Source: DASWIP01 sp036397635
GTDB taxonomy: Bacteria > Actinomycetota > AC-67
Reading direction: 5' to 3'
Assembly: GCA_036397635.1 (NCBI GenBank)
Contig: DASWIP010000012.1
Span: forward strand, 1 to 64,000
DNA: 64,000 nt
Below are positions 52,333 to 61,105 of this stretch, piece by piece; the first letter of the stretch is position 1; the number at the start of each line of letters is the position of its first letter. The position numbers were made by a program, and so were the translations under genes. The notes under the pieces were generated by a model that saw only the letters and a program-made list of their open reading frames with translations, made no database searches and was not told where the DNA came from.

Positions 52333-53112
52333 CTAAGCACCGGAGCCGTTGAGGGCCGTCAGGACCTCGGGTCCCTCGGGGGTGACGGCGATCGTGTGCT
52401 CGAAATGAGCCGACAGGCTGCCGTCGGCGGTCACCACGGTCCATTCGTCCGCGAGCAGCTTCGTCTCGAACGACCCGATGTTGACCATGGGTTCGATCGC
52501 GAGGACCAAACCCTCCTCCAGCGGGAGACCCTTGCCCTGTTTGCCGTGGTTCGGGACGGGCGGATCCTCGTGGAGAGACCGGCCGATCCCGTGGCCGACG
52601 TACTCGCGAACCACGCTGAACCCGGCACCCTCGGCGATGGTCTGGACCGCCGAGCCGACATCCCCGATCCGGTTCCCGATCCGAACCTCGCCGATCCCGG
52701 CCCAGAGCGCCCGTTCGGTCGCCTCGATCAGCTTGGCGACCGTCGGGTCGGGGTCGCCCACCGGCACCGTGATCGCCGAGTCGCCATGGAACCCCTCCAC
52801 GATGGCGCCGCAGTCGATCTTGACCACGTCCCCCTGCTCGATCCGCCGGCCGCCTGGGATACCGTGGACGATCTCATCGTTCAAGGAAGTGCAGATGGTT
52901 CCGGGGAACGGTGGCCGGCTCCCCCCGCCCCCGTAGCCCTTGAAGGATGGTATGGCCCCCCGCTTGCGGATCTCACGTTCGGCGACGGCGTCGAGCTCGC
53001 CGGTGGTCATGCCGGGACGGAGCTGCTCGCGGATGATGGCGAGGGTCTCGGCAACCACCCGGCCGGCCCTGCGCATCTTCGCGAGGTCGTCTGGACCTTT
53101 GCGGATGATCAC
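52333..53112 (-). CDS. map: Methionine aminopeptidase, type I
   Basis: Map removes the initiator Met from nascent proteins. All five metal ligands of the 259-residue enzyme are present: Asp100, Asp111, His174, Glu207 and Glu238, with His83 in the substrate pocket (IVHGIPG). The GTG start overlaps the adk stop (GTGA). There is no N-terminal SH3-binding extension. Confidence 0.97.
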   Translation of the reverse strand: MIIRKGPDDLAKMRRAGRVVAETLAIIREQLRPGMTTGELDAVAEREIRKRGAIPSFKGYGGGGSRPPFPGTICTSLNDEIVHGIPGGRRIEQGDVVKIDCGAIVEGFHGDSAITVPVGDPDPTVAKLIEATERALWAGIGEVRIGNRIGDVGSAVQTIAEGAGFSVVREYVGHGIGRSLHEDPPVPNHGKQGKGLPLEEGLVLAIEPMVNIGSFETKLLADEWTVVTADGSLSAHFEHTIAVTPEGPEVLTALNGSGA

Positions 53113-53765
53113 GAGACCCCGGCGCCCTCGAGAGCCTCGGCGATGCGATCGGAGACCTCGTCGACCTCGCCGACCCCGTCGATGGTGCGGATGAGCTCGC
53201 GATCACCGTAGAACTCGATCAGTGGAGCGGTCTGGCGATGGAACACGTCGAGCCGCTCCTGCACGACGTCCGGCTTGTCGTCCTCTCGCTGCACAAGCTC
53301 TGCGTCGTCGTCGTCGCAGATCCCATCGTTGGCGGGGGGGTTCGAGACCGTGTGATAGACGCGCTTGCAGACCGGACACGAGCGCCGGCCCGAGATCCGC
53401 TCGATGATCTCCTGGTCCGGCACTCTTATGGAGACGACGGCATCGATGTCGTGCCCGACCTCGGCCAGCATCACGTCCAGCGCCTCGGCCTGGACCCGGT
53501 TGCGCGGGAACCCGTCGAGGAGGAACCCTTTCTGGGCATCGGGCTGGGAAAGGCGATCGCGCAGCATCTGCAGCACGACGCCGTCGGGAACAAGCTTGCC
53601 GGCGTCCATGTATCGCTTCGCTTCCCTGCCCAGGTCGGTTTCCTGCGCGACGATCTGGCGGAGCAGATCGCCGGTCGCGATGTGGGGCACCTCGAAGCGC
53701 TCGGCGACGCGGGTGGCCTGGGTCCCCTTCCCCGCCCCCGGTGGTCCCAACAAGATCAGACGCAT
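53109..53765 (-). CDS. adk: Adenylate kinase, zinc-LID type
   Basis: Adk equilibrates AMP, ADP and ATP. The 218-residue product has the P-loop GPPGAGKGTQ (7-16), DGFPRN and a LID with zinc ligands Cys130, Cys133, Cys150 and Asp153 (SCPVCKRVYH, GICDDDD). Long-form LIDs with zinc are usual in Gram-positives. It lies three bases after secY. Confidence 0.98.
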   Translation of the reverse strand: MRLILLGPPGAGKGTQATRVAERFEVPHIATGDLLRQIVAQETDLGREAKRYMDAGKLVPDGVVLQMLRDRLSQPDAQKGFLLDGFPRNRVQAEALDVMLAEVGHDIDAVVSIRVPDQEIIERISGRRSCPVCKRVYHTVSNPPANDGICDDDDAELVQREDDKPDVVQERLDVFHRQTAPLIEFYGDRELIRTIDGVGEVDEVSDRIAEALEGAGVS

Positions 53766-53768
53766 CGG

Positions 53769-55055
53769 CTACTTCAGGAACCCTTCGTAGTGGCGCATCA
53801 TCAGCTGCGACTCGATCTGCTTCATTGTCTCGAGCCCCACGCCCACGACGATCAGCACGGCGGCGCCGGCGAACGGGAAGCTCTGGATGTCCCACGCACC
53901 CTGGGCGATGAAAGGCAGAACAGCGATCGTCGCGATGAAGAGCGCGCCCGGCAGCGTGATCCTGGTCAGGATGTAGCTCAGGTGCTCGGCTGTCGGACGC
54001 CCCGGCCTGATGCCCGGGATGAAGCCGCCGTACTTCTTCATGTTGTCCGCCACGTCGGCCGGGTTGAACGTGATCGCCGTGTAGAAGTAGGTGAAGAACA
54101 CGACCAGGATGGCGTACGTGCCGATGTACCAGACGCTGCTGCCCCGGGCGAAGTTGCGGTCCACGAAGTCCCGGAACCACTGGTTCTGAACGATCGTGGA
54201 TGCCAGCACCGGCAGGTAGAGCAGCGACGAGGCGAAGATGATCGGGATCACGCCGGCCTGGTTGACCTTCATCGGGATGTAGGTCGAGGACCCGCCGTAT
54301 GTTCGCCGGCCCACGACGCGTTTCGCATACTGCACCGGGATGCGCCGTTGGCCTTGTTCAACCAGGACCACCGCCACCACGATCAGCAGGCCGAGCATGA
54401 GGAAGGCTGTGCCCTTCCCCGCGCCGGCGGTCTGCCACAGAGCCGTGGACTCGGCCGGGAGCGAGGAGATGATCGAAGCGAAGATCAAGATGGACATCCC
54501 GTTCCCGATCCCCCGTTGGGTGATCAGCTCGCCGAGCCACATGATCAATGCCGTCCCCGCCGTGAGCGTCAGCACGACCAGGAACGTCTTACCGACCCCG
54601 AGGTCCGGGAAGAGGTCACTGATGCCTTGGAACAGGTTGCCGCTGTTCGCCGTCACCAGGATCCCCAGCGACTGCAGCAAGGCCAGCACGACCGTCATGT
54701 AGCGGGTGTACTGCGTGATCTTCTTCCGTCCGACCTCGCCTTCCTTCTGCAGCGCTTCCAGCCGGGGGATGACCACGGTAAGCAGCTGCATGATGATCGA
54801 CGATGTGATGTAGGGCATGATCCCGAGCGCGAACACCGCGAAGCGCGTAAGACCACCGCCCGAGAACAGGTTGATCAAGCTGAGGACGCCGCCGCCTTGC
54901 TCTGCCTGTTGCTTCAGCTGCTCGATCGCCGCGAAGTCCACGCCGGGCAAGGGCATGTGAGACCCGAGCCGGTACACCCCGATGATGAACAGCGTGAACA
55001 GGATCTTGTTCCGCAGATCGGGAACCCTGAAGGCGTTCCGGAAGGCGCTGAGCAC
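53769..55055 (-). CDS. secY: Protein translocase subunit SecY
   Basis: SecY is the ten-helix channel of the Sec translocon. The 428-residue product starts at a GTG (MLSAFRNAFRVPDLRNKILF). The plug region, LGIMPYITSSIIMQLL, the ITQRGIGNGMSI segment and the late loop GFIPGIRPGRPTAEHL that contacts SecA or the ribosome are clear. It lies in the standard rplO-secY-adk-map order. Confidence 0.98.
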   Translation of the reverse strand: MLSAFRNAFRVPDLRNKILFTLFIIGVYRLGSHMPLPGVDFAAIEQLKQQAEQGGGVLSLINLFSGGGLTRFAVFALGIMPYITSSIIMQLLTVVIPRLEALQKEGEVGRKKITQYTRYMTVVLALLQSLGILVTANSGNLFQGISDLFPDLGVGKTFLVVLTLTAGTALIMWLGELITQRGIGNGMSILIFASIISSLPAESTALWQTAGAGKGTAFLMLGLLIVVAVVLVEQGQRRIPVQYAKRVVGRRTYGGSSTYIPMKVNQAGVIPIIFASSLLYLPVLASTIVQNQWFRDFVDRNFARGSSVWYIGTYAILVVFFTYFYTAITFNPADVADNMKKYGGFIPGIRPGRPTAEHLSYILTRITLPGALFIATIAVLPFIAQGAWDIQSFPFAGAAVLIVVGVGLETMKQIESQLMMRHYEGFLK

Positions 55056-55069
55056 TCCGACTTCCCCTC

Positions 55070-55507
55070 CTAGATGACCTCGACGTTTCCGCCTGCAGCG
55101 GTGATCTTCGCCTTCGCCGATTCAGAGAAGGCATGCGCCTTCACAGTCAGCGCGACGGTGACATCCCCTCGCCCCAGTATCTTGACCGGTTTCTTGATCT
55201 TGCGCACGAGTCCTGCCTCGCGCATAGCCGCGGGATCCACCGTTGCGCCCGCATCGAAGCGATTGAGGGCCTCGACGTTGACCGGGGTGAACTCCTTCCC
55301 CTTCCGGCTCGTGAAGCCGCCCAGCTTGGGCAGGCGACGTTGGAGCGGCATGGAGCCGCCCTCGAACCAGATCGGAACCTTGTTGCGCGCGCCGGTGCCC
55401 TTGGTGCCACGTCCGGCGGTCTTGCCCTTGCCGGCGGCCTCACCACGGCCCTTGCGGGTCTTGCTTCGATGCGCGCCGGGAGCCGGGCGAAGGTGATGCA
55501 GCTTCAC
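55070..55507 (-). CDS. rplO: 50S ribosomal protein L15
   Basis: The 145-residue L15 has LHHLRPAPGAHRSKTRKGRG, FEGGSMPLQRRLPKLGGF and the C-terminal VKAHAFSESAKAKITAAGG. The GTG start overlaps the rpmD stop (GTGA). Confidence 0.97.
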   Translation of the reverse strand: MKLHHLRPAPGAHRSKTRKGRGEAAGKGKTAGRGTKGTGARNKVPIWFEGGSMPLQRRLPKLGGFTSRKGKEFTPVNVEALNRFDAGATVDPAAMREAGLVRKIKKPVKILGRGDVTVALTVKAHAFSESAKAKITAAGGNVEVI

Positions 55508-55689
55508 GAGTGAACCTCCTCGACCTTGATCAGGTGGGCCACCGAGCGCACGGCGCCGCGGACGGCGGGCGAGTCCTGGCGAACGACCGATCCGCCTATC
55601 TTGCGCAGGCCCAGGGTCCGGACGGTCTCACGCTGCCGCTCGGTGCTGCCGATCAAGCCGCGCACGAGTGTGATCTTGAGCGATGCCAT
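55504..55689 (-). CDS. rpmD: 50S ribosomal protein L30
   Basis: The 61-residue L30 starts at the ATG at 55689, sharing a base with the rpsE stop (TGATG). ITLVRGLIGSTERQRETV and TLGLRKIGGSVVRQDSPAVR cover almost the whole family pattern. The frame upstream of the ATG is rpsE antiphase sequence, not protein. Confidence 0.96.
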   Translation of the reverse strand: MASLKITLVRGLIGSTERQRETVRTLGLRKIGGSVVRQDSPAVRGAVRSVAHLIKVEEVHS

Positions 55690-56246
55690 CAGGACGTCTG
55701 TCCCCGGATCGTCTCGATCATGCGACGCGGAGCCACATCCTCGAGCGGCAGGCCGCGGGTGTTCGAGATCTCCTCCGGTAAACGTAAGGACTTCAGTCCC
55801 GAGATCACCGCGTGGACGATGTTGATCGGGTTCCCGCTGCCCAGCGACTTCGAGAGTGCATCGCTCACGCCGGCGCATTCGAGTACGGCGCGCACCGCAC
55901 CGCCTGCGATGATCCCGGTACCGGGCGCGGCCGGCTTCAGCATCACCCGTCCCGCACCGTGGTGTGCGAGCACCTCGTGCGGGATGGTATGGCCGACCAT
56001 CGGGACGCGGAACATCGACCGGCGGGCGATGTCGACCCCCTTCTGGATGGCCGTGGGGACCTCCTTCGCCTTGCCGTAACCGATGCCCACTCGACCATTG
56101 CGATCGCCGACCACGACGAGCGCCGTGAACGAGAAGCGCCGACCACCCTTGACGACCTTCGCCACGCGGTTGATCGCGACGACACGCTCCTCGAACTGTG
56201 GCGCGCCCGGCTCCTGCTCCGGGCCCGACCTGCGACGCTCTACCAT
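55689..56246 (-). CDS. rpsE: 30S ribosomal protein S5
   Basis: S5 supports decoding accuracy. The 185-residue product has EERVVAINRVAKVVKGGRR, GRVGIGYGKAKEVPTAIQKG, PAAPGTGIIAGGAVRAVLE and SGNPINIVHA. The charged 20-residue N-terminus is a common actinobacterial extension. Confidence 0.97.
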   Translation of the reverse strand: MVERRRSGPEQEPGAPQFEERVVAINRVAKVVKGGRRFSFTALVVVGDRNGRVGIGYGKAKEVPTAIQKGVDIARRSMFRVPMVGHTIPHEVLAHHGAGRVMLKPAAPGTGIIAGGAVRAVLECAGVSDALSKSLGSGNPINIVHAVISGLKSLRLPEEISNTRGLPLEDVAPRRMIETIRGQTS

Positions 56247-56260
56247 CCCATTCAGCTCCT

Positions 56261-56614
56261 CTAGAACTCGAGTCCCGCGCTACGCGCGCCTTCGGCGACC
56301 TCGCGAACGCGTCCGTGGAACAGGTACCCGCCCCGGTCGAAGGCCACAGAGGCGATGCCGGCCTGCTTCGCGCGCTGAGCGACCCGCTCGCCGACCCGCT
56401 TGGCGGCCTCGGCCTTGGTGCCGCCGGCGGCGCCCTGGTCCAGCGTGGACGCGGCCGCCATCGTGCGCCCAGTCACATCGTCGATCACCTGCGCATAGAT
56501 ATGACGGTTCGACCTGAACACCGCCAGCCTGGGACGACTCTCGGTCCCGACGACCTTCTTGCGTACACGCGCCTGACGACGCTTCCGCGCGACCACTTTG
56601 GTTGCAGTCTTCAC
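56261..56614 (-). CDS. rplR: 50S ribosomal protein L18
   Basis: L18 binds 5S rRNA with L5. The 117-residue product has VVGTESRPRLAVFRSNRHIY, AQVIDDVTGRTMAAAST and the closing FDRGGYLFHGRVREVAEGAR. The GTG start overlaps the rplF stop (GTGA). Confidence 0.97.
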   Translation of the reverse strand: MKTATKVVARKRRQARVRKKVVGTESRPRLAVFRSNRHIYAQVIDDVTGRTMAAASTLDQGAAGGTKAEAAKRVGERVAQRAKQAGIASVAFDRGGYLFHGRVREVAEGARSAGLEF

Positions 56615-57147
56615 TTCGCCGCCTTCCCTGCTTTCCGACGGACGTACTCGCCCTCGTAGCGGATGCCTTTACCCTTGTAGGGCTCCGGGGGCCGCACCGA
56701 GCGGATGTTCGCAGCGATCTGTCCGACGTGCTGCTTGTCGGACCCGCTCACGACGATCTTGGTCGGGGTCTCCACGGTGAACGTGATCCCCTCCGGCGCC
56801 TCGATGAGGACGGGGTGGCTGTAGCCCACGAGCAGCTCGATGTCCTTGCCCTTCAGCGAGGCGCGGTAGCCGACCCCTTGGATCTCAAGACCTCGCGAGA
56901 ACCCGGTCGTGACGCCCTCCACCATGTTGGCGACCAGGCTGCGGGTTAGACCGTGCAGCGACCGGTGTTCGCGAACATCCGAAGGCCGGGACACGGTCAG
57001 GATCCCCTCGGCGAGCTCGAGCTTCATGTCCGGATGCACGCCCGTTTCGAGGCTGCCCTTCGGACCCTTCACCCGAACGTTCGCACCGTCGATCGAGATC
57101 TCGACCCCTGCCGGGATCGTGATCGGTGACTTGCCGATTCGACTCAT
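56611..57147 (-). CDS. rplF: 50S ribosomal protein L6
   Basis: The 178-residue L6 has MSRIGKSPITIPAGVEI, HGLTRSLVANMVEGVTTGF and the C-terminal PPEPYKGKGIRYEGEYVRRK. It follows rpsH by six bases. Confidence 0.98.
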   Translation of the reverse strand: MSRIGKSPITIPAGVEISIDGANVRVKGPKGSLETGVHPDMKLELAEGILTVSRPSDVREHRSLHGLTRSLVANMVEGVTTGFSRGLEIQGVGYRASLKGKDIELLVGYSHPVLIEAPEGITFTVETPTKIVVSGSDKQHVGQIAANIRSVRPPEPYKGKGIRYEGEYVRRKAGKAAK

Positions 57148-57153
57148 GTCAGA

Positions 57154-57552
57154 TCACCACACATAGCAGAGCACTTCCCCGCCCGTCCGCTGCTTGGCGG
57201 CTTGCCTGTCGGTCATGACGCCCGCTGAAGTCGAGATGATCGCTATCCCGAGTCCTCCCAGCACGCGCGGAAGCGCGTCTCGCTGCGCGTAGACGCGGAG
57301 ACCGGGCTTGGAGATGCGCTTGATCCCCGAGATTGTCGTCTCGCGATTGGGACCGTATTTCATGGTGATGGTCAGTTGCGGACCCTTCTCGCCGGCGGTC
57401 ACTTCGAAATCCGAGATGTACCCCTCGCGCTTGAGGATGTCGGAGATCGCGACCTTCAGCTTCGACGACGGCATGACCACCATGTCGTGCGTGGCGGTCT
57501 GCGCGTTGCGCAGCCGCGTCAGCATGTCAGCGATCGGATCGGTCATCGTCAT
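57154..57552 (-). CDS. rpsH: 30S ribosomal protein S8
   Basis: The 132-residue S8 has DPIADMLTRLRNAQTA, ISKPGLRVYAQRDALPRVLG and the end GIAIISTSAGVMTDRQA, then VLCYVW. A second in-frame ATG two codons in is an equal start candidate. Confidence 0.97.
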   Translation of the reverse strand: MTMTDPIADMLTRLRNAQTATHDMVVMPSSKLKVAISDILKREGYISDFEVTAGEKGPQLTITMKYGPNRETTISGIKRISKPGLRVYAQRDALPRVLGGLGIAIISTSAGVMTDRQAAKQRTGGEVLCYVW

Positions 57553-57558
57553 CGCGTA

Positions 57559-57744
57559 TCACCAACTCGCTTTCGTGATCCCGGGCAGCTCCCCAGAATG
57601 GGCAAGTTGCCGGAGGCACAGACGGCATAGACCGAACTTCCGGTAGTACGCGCGCGGCCGGCCGCAGCGGCGGCATCGGTTGTAGGCGCGCGCCGAGAAC
57701 TTCGGCACCCGCTGCTGTTTCTCTCTCAGGGCTTTCTTCGCCAT
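57559..57744 (-). CDS. rpsZ: 30S ribosomal protein S14, zinc (type Z)
   Basis: The 61-residue type Z S14 starts at the ATG at 57744 (MAKKALREKQQRVPKFSARA). The zinc ligands are Cys24, Cys27, Cys40 and Cys43 (NRCRRCGRPR, GLCRLCLRQLA). It ends in the invariant GITKASW. Having the zinc form as the spc-operon copy is normal for Gram-positives. Confidence 0.97.
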   Translation of the reverse strand: MAKKALREKQQRVPKFSARAYNRCRRCGRPRAYYRKFGLCRLCLRQLAHSGELPGITKASW

Positions 57745-57748
57745 GCGA

Positions 57749-58327
57749 TCACATCTCCCGGAACGGGAACCCGAGCGCGCGCAGCAGCGCACGGCCGTGC
57801 TCGTCGTTCTCTGCGGTTGTTGCCACCGTGATGTCCATGCCCCGGACCAACTGGACCTTGTCGTAGTCGACCTCTGGGAAGATCAGCTGCTCAGTCACGC
57901 CGAATGTGTAGTTCCCCCGCCCGTCCAGGCGGGTGGGTAGGCCGCGGAAGTCGCGGACGCGAGGCAGCGCGAGCGTCAGCAACCGGTCCAGGAACTCCCA
58001 CATCCGATCGCCGCGCATGGTGACTTTCGCCCCGATGGCCTGGCCCTCGCGCAGCTTGAAGCCGGCGATGGATCTGCGCGCGCGGGTCACCAACGGCTTC
58101 TGACCCGTGATCGTGGTCAGATCAGCCGTCGCACCCTCCACCACCTTCGCGTCCTTCAGGGCCTCACCAAGTCCCATGTTGATGACTACCTTCGTGACGC
58201 GCGGGACCTGCATCACGTTCACCAGGCCGAGCTGCTCTTTCAGCGCCGGCACGATCTCGGACCGGTAGCGCAGCTTCAACCTCGGCGGCGGCGCGCCGTT
58301 GCGGGTGGCGGTCGCAGCGTCGGCCAT
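57749..58327 (-). CDS. rplE: 50S ribosomal protein L5
   Basis: L5 binds 5S rRNA in the central protuberance. The 192-residue product starts at the ATG at 58327, sharing a base with the rplX stop (TGATG). NVMQVPRVTKVVINMGLGEA, ITGQKPLVTRARRSIAGFKL and GRGNYTFGVTEQLIFPEVDY are diagnostic. Confidence 0.97.
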   Translation of the reverse strand: MADAATATRNGAPPPRLKLRYRSEIVPALKEQLGLVNVMQVPRVTKVVINMGLGEALKDAKVVEGATADLTTITGQKPLVTRARRSIAGFKLREGQAIGAKVTMRGDRMWEFLDRLLTLALPRVRDFRGLPTRLDGRGNYTFGVTEQLIFPEVDYDKVQLVRGMDITVATTAENDEHGRALLRALGFPFREM

Positions 58328-58656
58328 CACAGCCTCCCTCCACAGCGGCGACAGATGCGTTCCTTCTGTCCATTGTCGTCGTACTCGTGGCCCACGCGCG
58401 TCGGGCGTCCGCACGAATCGCAGACCACGGCGACGCTGGAGATGTGGACCGGCATCTCCTTGGTGATGATGCCGCCCTGAACGCCTCCGCGGCCGCCGAC
58501 CTGGCGCATGCGCTCGTGGCGCTTCACCTGGTTAACGCCCTCGACCATGACCCGGTCCGACTTCGGGTACACGTTGACGACGCGGCCGCGCTTGCCGCGA
58601 TCCTTGCCGCTGAGCATCTCAACGGTATCGCCCTTCCGTATCTTCAAGGCGCGCAT
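58327..58656 (-). CDS. rplX: 50S ribosomal protein L24
   Basis: The 109-residue L24 has the KOW start KIRKGDTVEMLSGKDRGKRG and VEGVNQVKRHERM. Its C-terminus carries two CxxC pairs (VCDSCGRPTRVG, ICRRCGG) that look like a zinc site, as in many actinobacterial and Gram-positive L24 proteins. Confidence 0.97.
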   Translation of the reverse strand: MRALKIRKGDTVEMLSGKDRGKRGRVVNVYPKSDRVMVEGVNQVKRHERMRQVGGRGGVQGGIITKEMPVHISSVAVVCDSCGRPTRVGHEYDDNGQKERICRRCGGRL

Positions 58657-58659
58657 CTG

Positions 58660-59028
58660 TTACAGCACCTCCGGGGCCAGTGAGATGATCTTCATGAACT
58701 TCTTATCGCGGAGCTCTCGCGCCACCGGGCCGAAGATACGGGTCCCGCGAGGCTGGAGCTGCTCGTTGATCAGAACCGCAGCGTTCTCGTCGAAGCGGAT
58801 GTACGTGCCGTCCGGGCGCCGGCGTTCCTTCTTGGTGCGCACGATCACCGCGCGAACCACGTCGCCCTTCTTGACCGGCGCGCCCGGCAAGGCAGCCTTG
58901 ACGGAGGCGACGATGATGTCGCCGATGCCCGCATAGCGACGCCCCGATCCCCCGAGCACCCGGATACACAGGATCTCGCGCGCGCCGGTGTTATCGGCGA
59001 CCTTGAGCCTCGACTCTTGCTGGATCAC
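58660..59028 (-). CDS. rplN: 50S ribosomal protein L14
   Basis: The 122-residue L14 starts at the GTG overlapping the rpsQ stop (GTGA): MIQQESRLKVADNTGAREIL. RYAGIGDIIVASVKAALPGA and the end FMKIISLAPEVL complete the family pattern. Confidence 0.98.
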   Translation of the reverse strand: MIQQESRLKVADNTGAREILCIRVLGGSGRRYAGIGDIIVASVKAALPGAPVKKGDVVRAVIVRTKKERRRPDGTYIRFDENAAVLINEQLQPRGTRIFGPVARELRDKKFMKIISLAPEVL

Positions 59029-59285
59029 CTGGCCTTCTCCAGGATCTCGCTGACACGCCAGCGCTTGGACTTGGACAACGGCCGGGTCTCGGTGATCCGG
59101 ACGCGGTCGCCGACACCACAAACGTTGTCGGTATCGTGAGCCTTGTAGTTCCGAGAGCGCCGCTGAGTTTTGCCGTACAGCGGGTGCTGGAACGTGTCCA
59201 GGACCGATACGACGACGGTCTTGTCCATCTTGTCGCTAACGACCACGCCGATGCGGGTCTTCCTGAACGTCTCCCGATCCATCAC
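59025..59285 (-). CDS. rpsQ: 30S ribosomal protein S17
   Basis: The 86-residue S17 has GVVVSDKMDKTVVVSVLDTF, HPLYGKTQRRSRNYKAHD and RVRITETRPLSKSKRWRV. The GTG start, directly followed by ATG, overlaps the rpmC stop (GTGA). Confidence 0.97.
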   Translation of the reverse strand: MMDRETFRKTRIGVVVSDKMDKTVVVSVLDTFQHPLYGKTQRRSRNYKAHDTDNVCGVGDRVRITETRPLSKSKRWRVSEILEKAR

Positions 59286-59503
59286 GCCTCCTCTGCCGTC
59301 GCGCCTTCGAGGACGGCGAGCTCGCGCTGCCGCATCACCGTCATGATGCGCGCGACGTCCTTGCGCACCTGCTTGATCCGCATCGGGTTGTCGAGCTGGC
59401 CGGTCACGAGCTGGAACCGGAGGTTGAACAGCTCTTCCTTGGTCTCCGCGAGCTTCCGCGCCAACTCATCGTCGGCCATGCCCCGCAGCTCCTCAGCTTT
59501 CAT
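59282..59503 (-). CDS. rpmC: 50S ribosomal protein L29
   Basis: L29 lies at the polypeptide exit, where trigger factor and SRP dock. The 73-residue product has ADDELARKLAETKEELFNLR, FQLVTGQLDNPMRI and VRKDVARIMTVMRQRE. Confidence 0.96.
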   Translation of the reverse strand: MKAEELRGMADDELARKLAETKEELFNLRFQLVTGQLDNPMRIKQVRKDVARIMTVMRQRELAVLEGATAEEA

Positions 59504-59518
59504 CTCCGCCCCCTCTCA

Positions 59519-59932
59519 TCACTCGGTCTCGCGCTTGACGAAGCGCGTCTTCAACGGCAGCTTGTGCGCGGCGAGGCGCATCGCCTCTCGCGCGGTCCCC
59601 TCGTCCACCCCGGCGAGCTCGAACATCACACGCCCGGGCTTCACGACCGCGACCCAACCCTCGGGGTTGCCCTTGCCCGATCCCATCCGGGTCTCGGCCG
59701 GCTTCTTGGTGTAAGGCTTGTCGGGGAAGATGTTGATCCAGACCTTGCCGCCTCGCTTGATGTGACGGGTCATCGCAACACGAGCAGCTTCGATCTGACG
59801 GGCGGTGACCCACGACGGCTCCATCGCCTGCAAGCCGAAGTCGCCGAACGAAACGTCGGTGCCGCCCTTCGCGAGCCCGCGCATCCTTCCGCGGTGCTGC
59901 TTGCGGTGCTTGACTTTCTTCGGCGACAGCAT
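59519..59932 (-). CDS. rplP: 50S ribosomal protein L16
   Basis: L16 lies near the A-site tRNA elbow. The 137-residue product has MLSPKKVKHRKQHRGRM, FGLQAMEPSWVTARQIEAAR, KVWINIFPDKPYTKKPAETR and GWVAVVKPGRVMFEL. It abuts the rpsC stop with no gap. Confidence 0.98.
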   Translation of the reverse strand: MLSPKKVKHRKQHRGRMRGLAKGGTDVSFGDFGLQAMEPSWVTARQIEAARVAMTRHIKRGGKVWINIFPDKPYTKKPAETRMGSGKGNPEGWVAVVKPGRVMFELAGVDEGTAREAMRLAAHKLPLKTRFVKRETE

Positions 59933-61102
59933 CTAGCCCTCCGAACCCTTCTCGTCGCTCTCCTCGGGGGCAGCGGGCGTCTCCTCTGCGGCCGGCTTCT
60001 TGGGTGCGGCCGGCTTCTTGGCGGCCGGCTTCTTCGGTGCGACCGGCTTCTTGGCGGCCGGAGCTTCGGGTGCTGCCGCTCCTTCCGGTAGGGCCGGCGC
60101 CTCTGCCGCCTGCGGTTCCGGCGCTGCCTGCGCTTCCGGCGCTGGCTGCGCCTCCGGCCGCTCCTCAACTGGCGGAGCGGCCTCAACTGCTGGCGGCGCG
60201 GCCTCAACCGCTGGCGGCGCGGCCTCAGCCGCGGTCGATGCGGGCCCAGCCGGCGGAGCGGTCGCGGTGCGCGCGCGCGGCTTGGCGGGCGTGCGCCCCG
60301 TAGCTGGTCCGCGCGTGCTCTTCGCGCCGCCGCCACGCCTGGCCGGCCGGCCACGCTTGTCGTCGGCGCCCTCGCGCTCTCGACGCGGGATGATCGGCGG
60401 CACGATCTCGCCGGTCGCCGCAGCGCGCGCGCGCGCCTTCGCCAGCTCGGCTTCCTTCTCTTGGCGTGTCGGCATGACATCGCCGCGGTAGATCCAGACC
60501 TTCACGCCGATGCGACCGAACTGCGTCTTGGCCTCACGGAAGCCGTAATCGATGTCCGCCCGCAACGTGTGGAGCGGGACGCGACCCTCGCGATAGAACT
60601 CGCTCCGGCTCATCTCGGCGCCGCCCAGCCGGCCGCCGACCTGGACCTTGATGCCCTTCGCGCCGGCGCGAAGGGCGGTCTGCACACCGCGGCGCATCGC
60701 CCGGCGGAACGAGACGCGGCCGGCGAGCTGCTCGGCGATGCCCTGAGCGACCAGGGCGGCCTCTAGCTCAGCATCCTTGATCTCGATCACGTTGAGCTGG
60801 ATGTTCTCCTTGCCGGTCATCTTCTTGAGGTCGTCTCGGATCCGGTCGACCTCGGCACCGCGTCGCCCGATCACGATGCCGGGGCGCGCGGTGTGGATGT
60901 CGACCTGCAGGCGGTCGCCCTTGCGCTCGATGTCGACGTGCGAGATACCGGCGTGCGCGAGACTTCCTTCGATGTACTTGCGAACCTTCAGATCCTCCTG
61001 GAGCCAGTCCTGGTACGTCTTGTCCGCGAACCAACGCGAGCGCCACCCGAAGTTCGGATTCGCACCGAGACGGAAGCCGTACGGATTGATCTTGTTTCCC
61101 AC
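59933..61102 (-). CDS. rpsC: 30S ribosomal protein S3 with long Ala/Pro/Lys-rich C-terminal extension
   Basis: Residues 1-215 are normal S3: MGNKINPYGFRLG, a KH domain with PGIVIGRRGAEVDRIRDDL (74-92) and AKTQFGRIGVKVWIYRGDVM. From about residue 241 to 389 the chain is low complexity: basic at first (RGRPARRGGGAKSTRG), then repeats of AAPPAVE, and finally AAKKPAAPKKPAAE with an acidic end. Common S3 is 210-280 residues, so this tail is exceptional. It should be disordered on the solvent side of the 30S head. Confidence 0.95.
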   Translation of the reverse strand: MGNKINPYGFRLGANPNFGWRSRWFADKTYQDWLQEDLKVRKYIEGSLAHAGISHVDIERKGDRLQVDIHTARPGIVIGRRGAEVDRIRDDLKKMTGKENIQLNVIEIKDAELEAALVAQGIAEQLAGRVSFRRAMRRGVQTALRAGAKGIKVQVGGRLGGAEMSRSEFYREGRVPLHTLRADIDYGFREAKTQFGRIGVKVWIYRGDVMPTRQEKEAELAKARARAAATGEIVPPIIPRREREGADDKRGRPARRGGGAKSTRGPATGRTPAKPRARTATAPPAGPASTAAEAAPPAVEAAPPAVEAAPPVEERPEAQPAPEAQAAPEPQAAEAPALPEGAAAPEAPAAKKPVAPKKPAAKKPAAPKKPAAEETPAAPEESDEKGSEG

Positions 61103-61105
61103 GGC

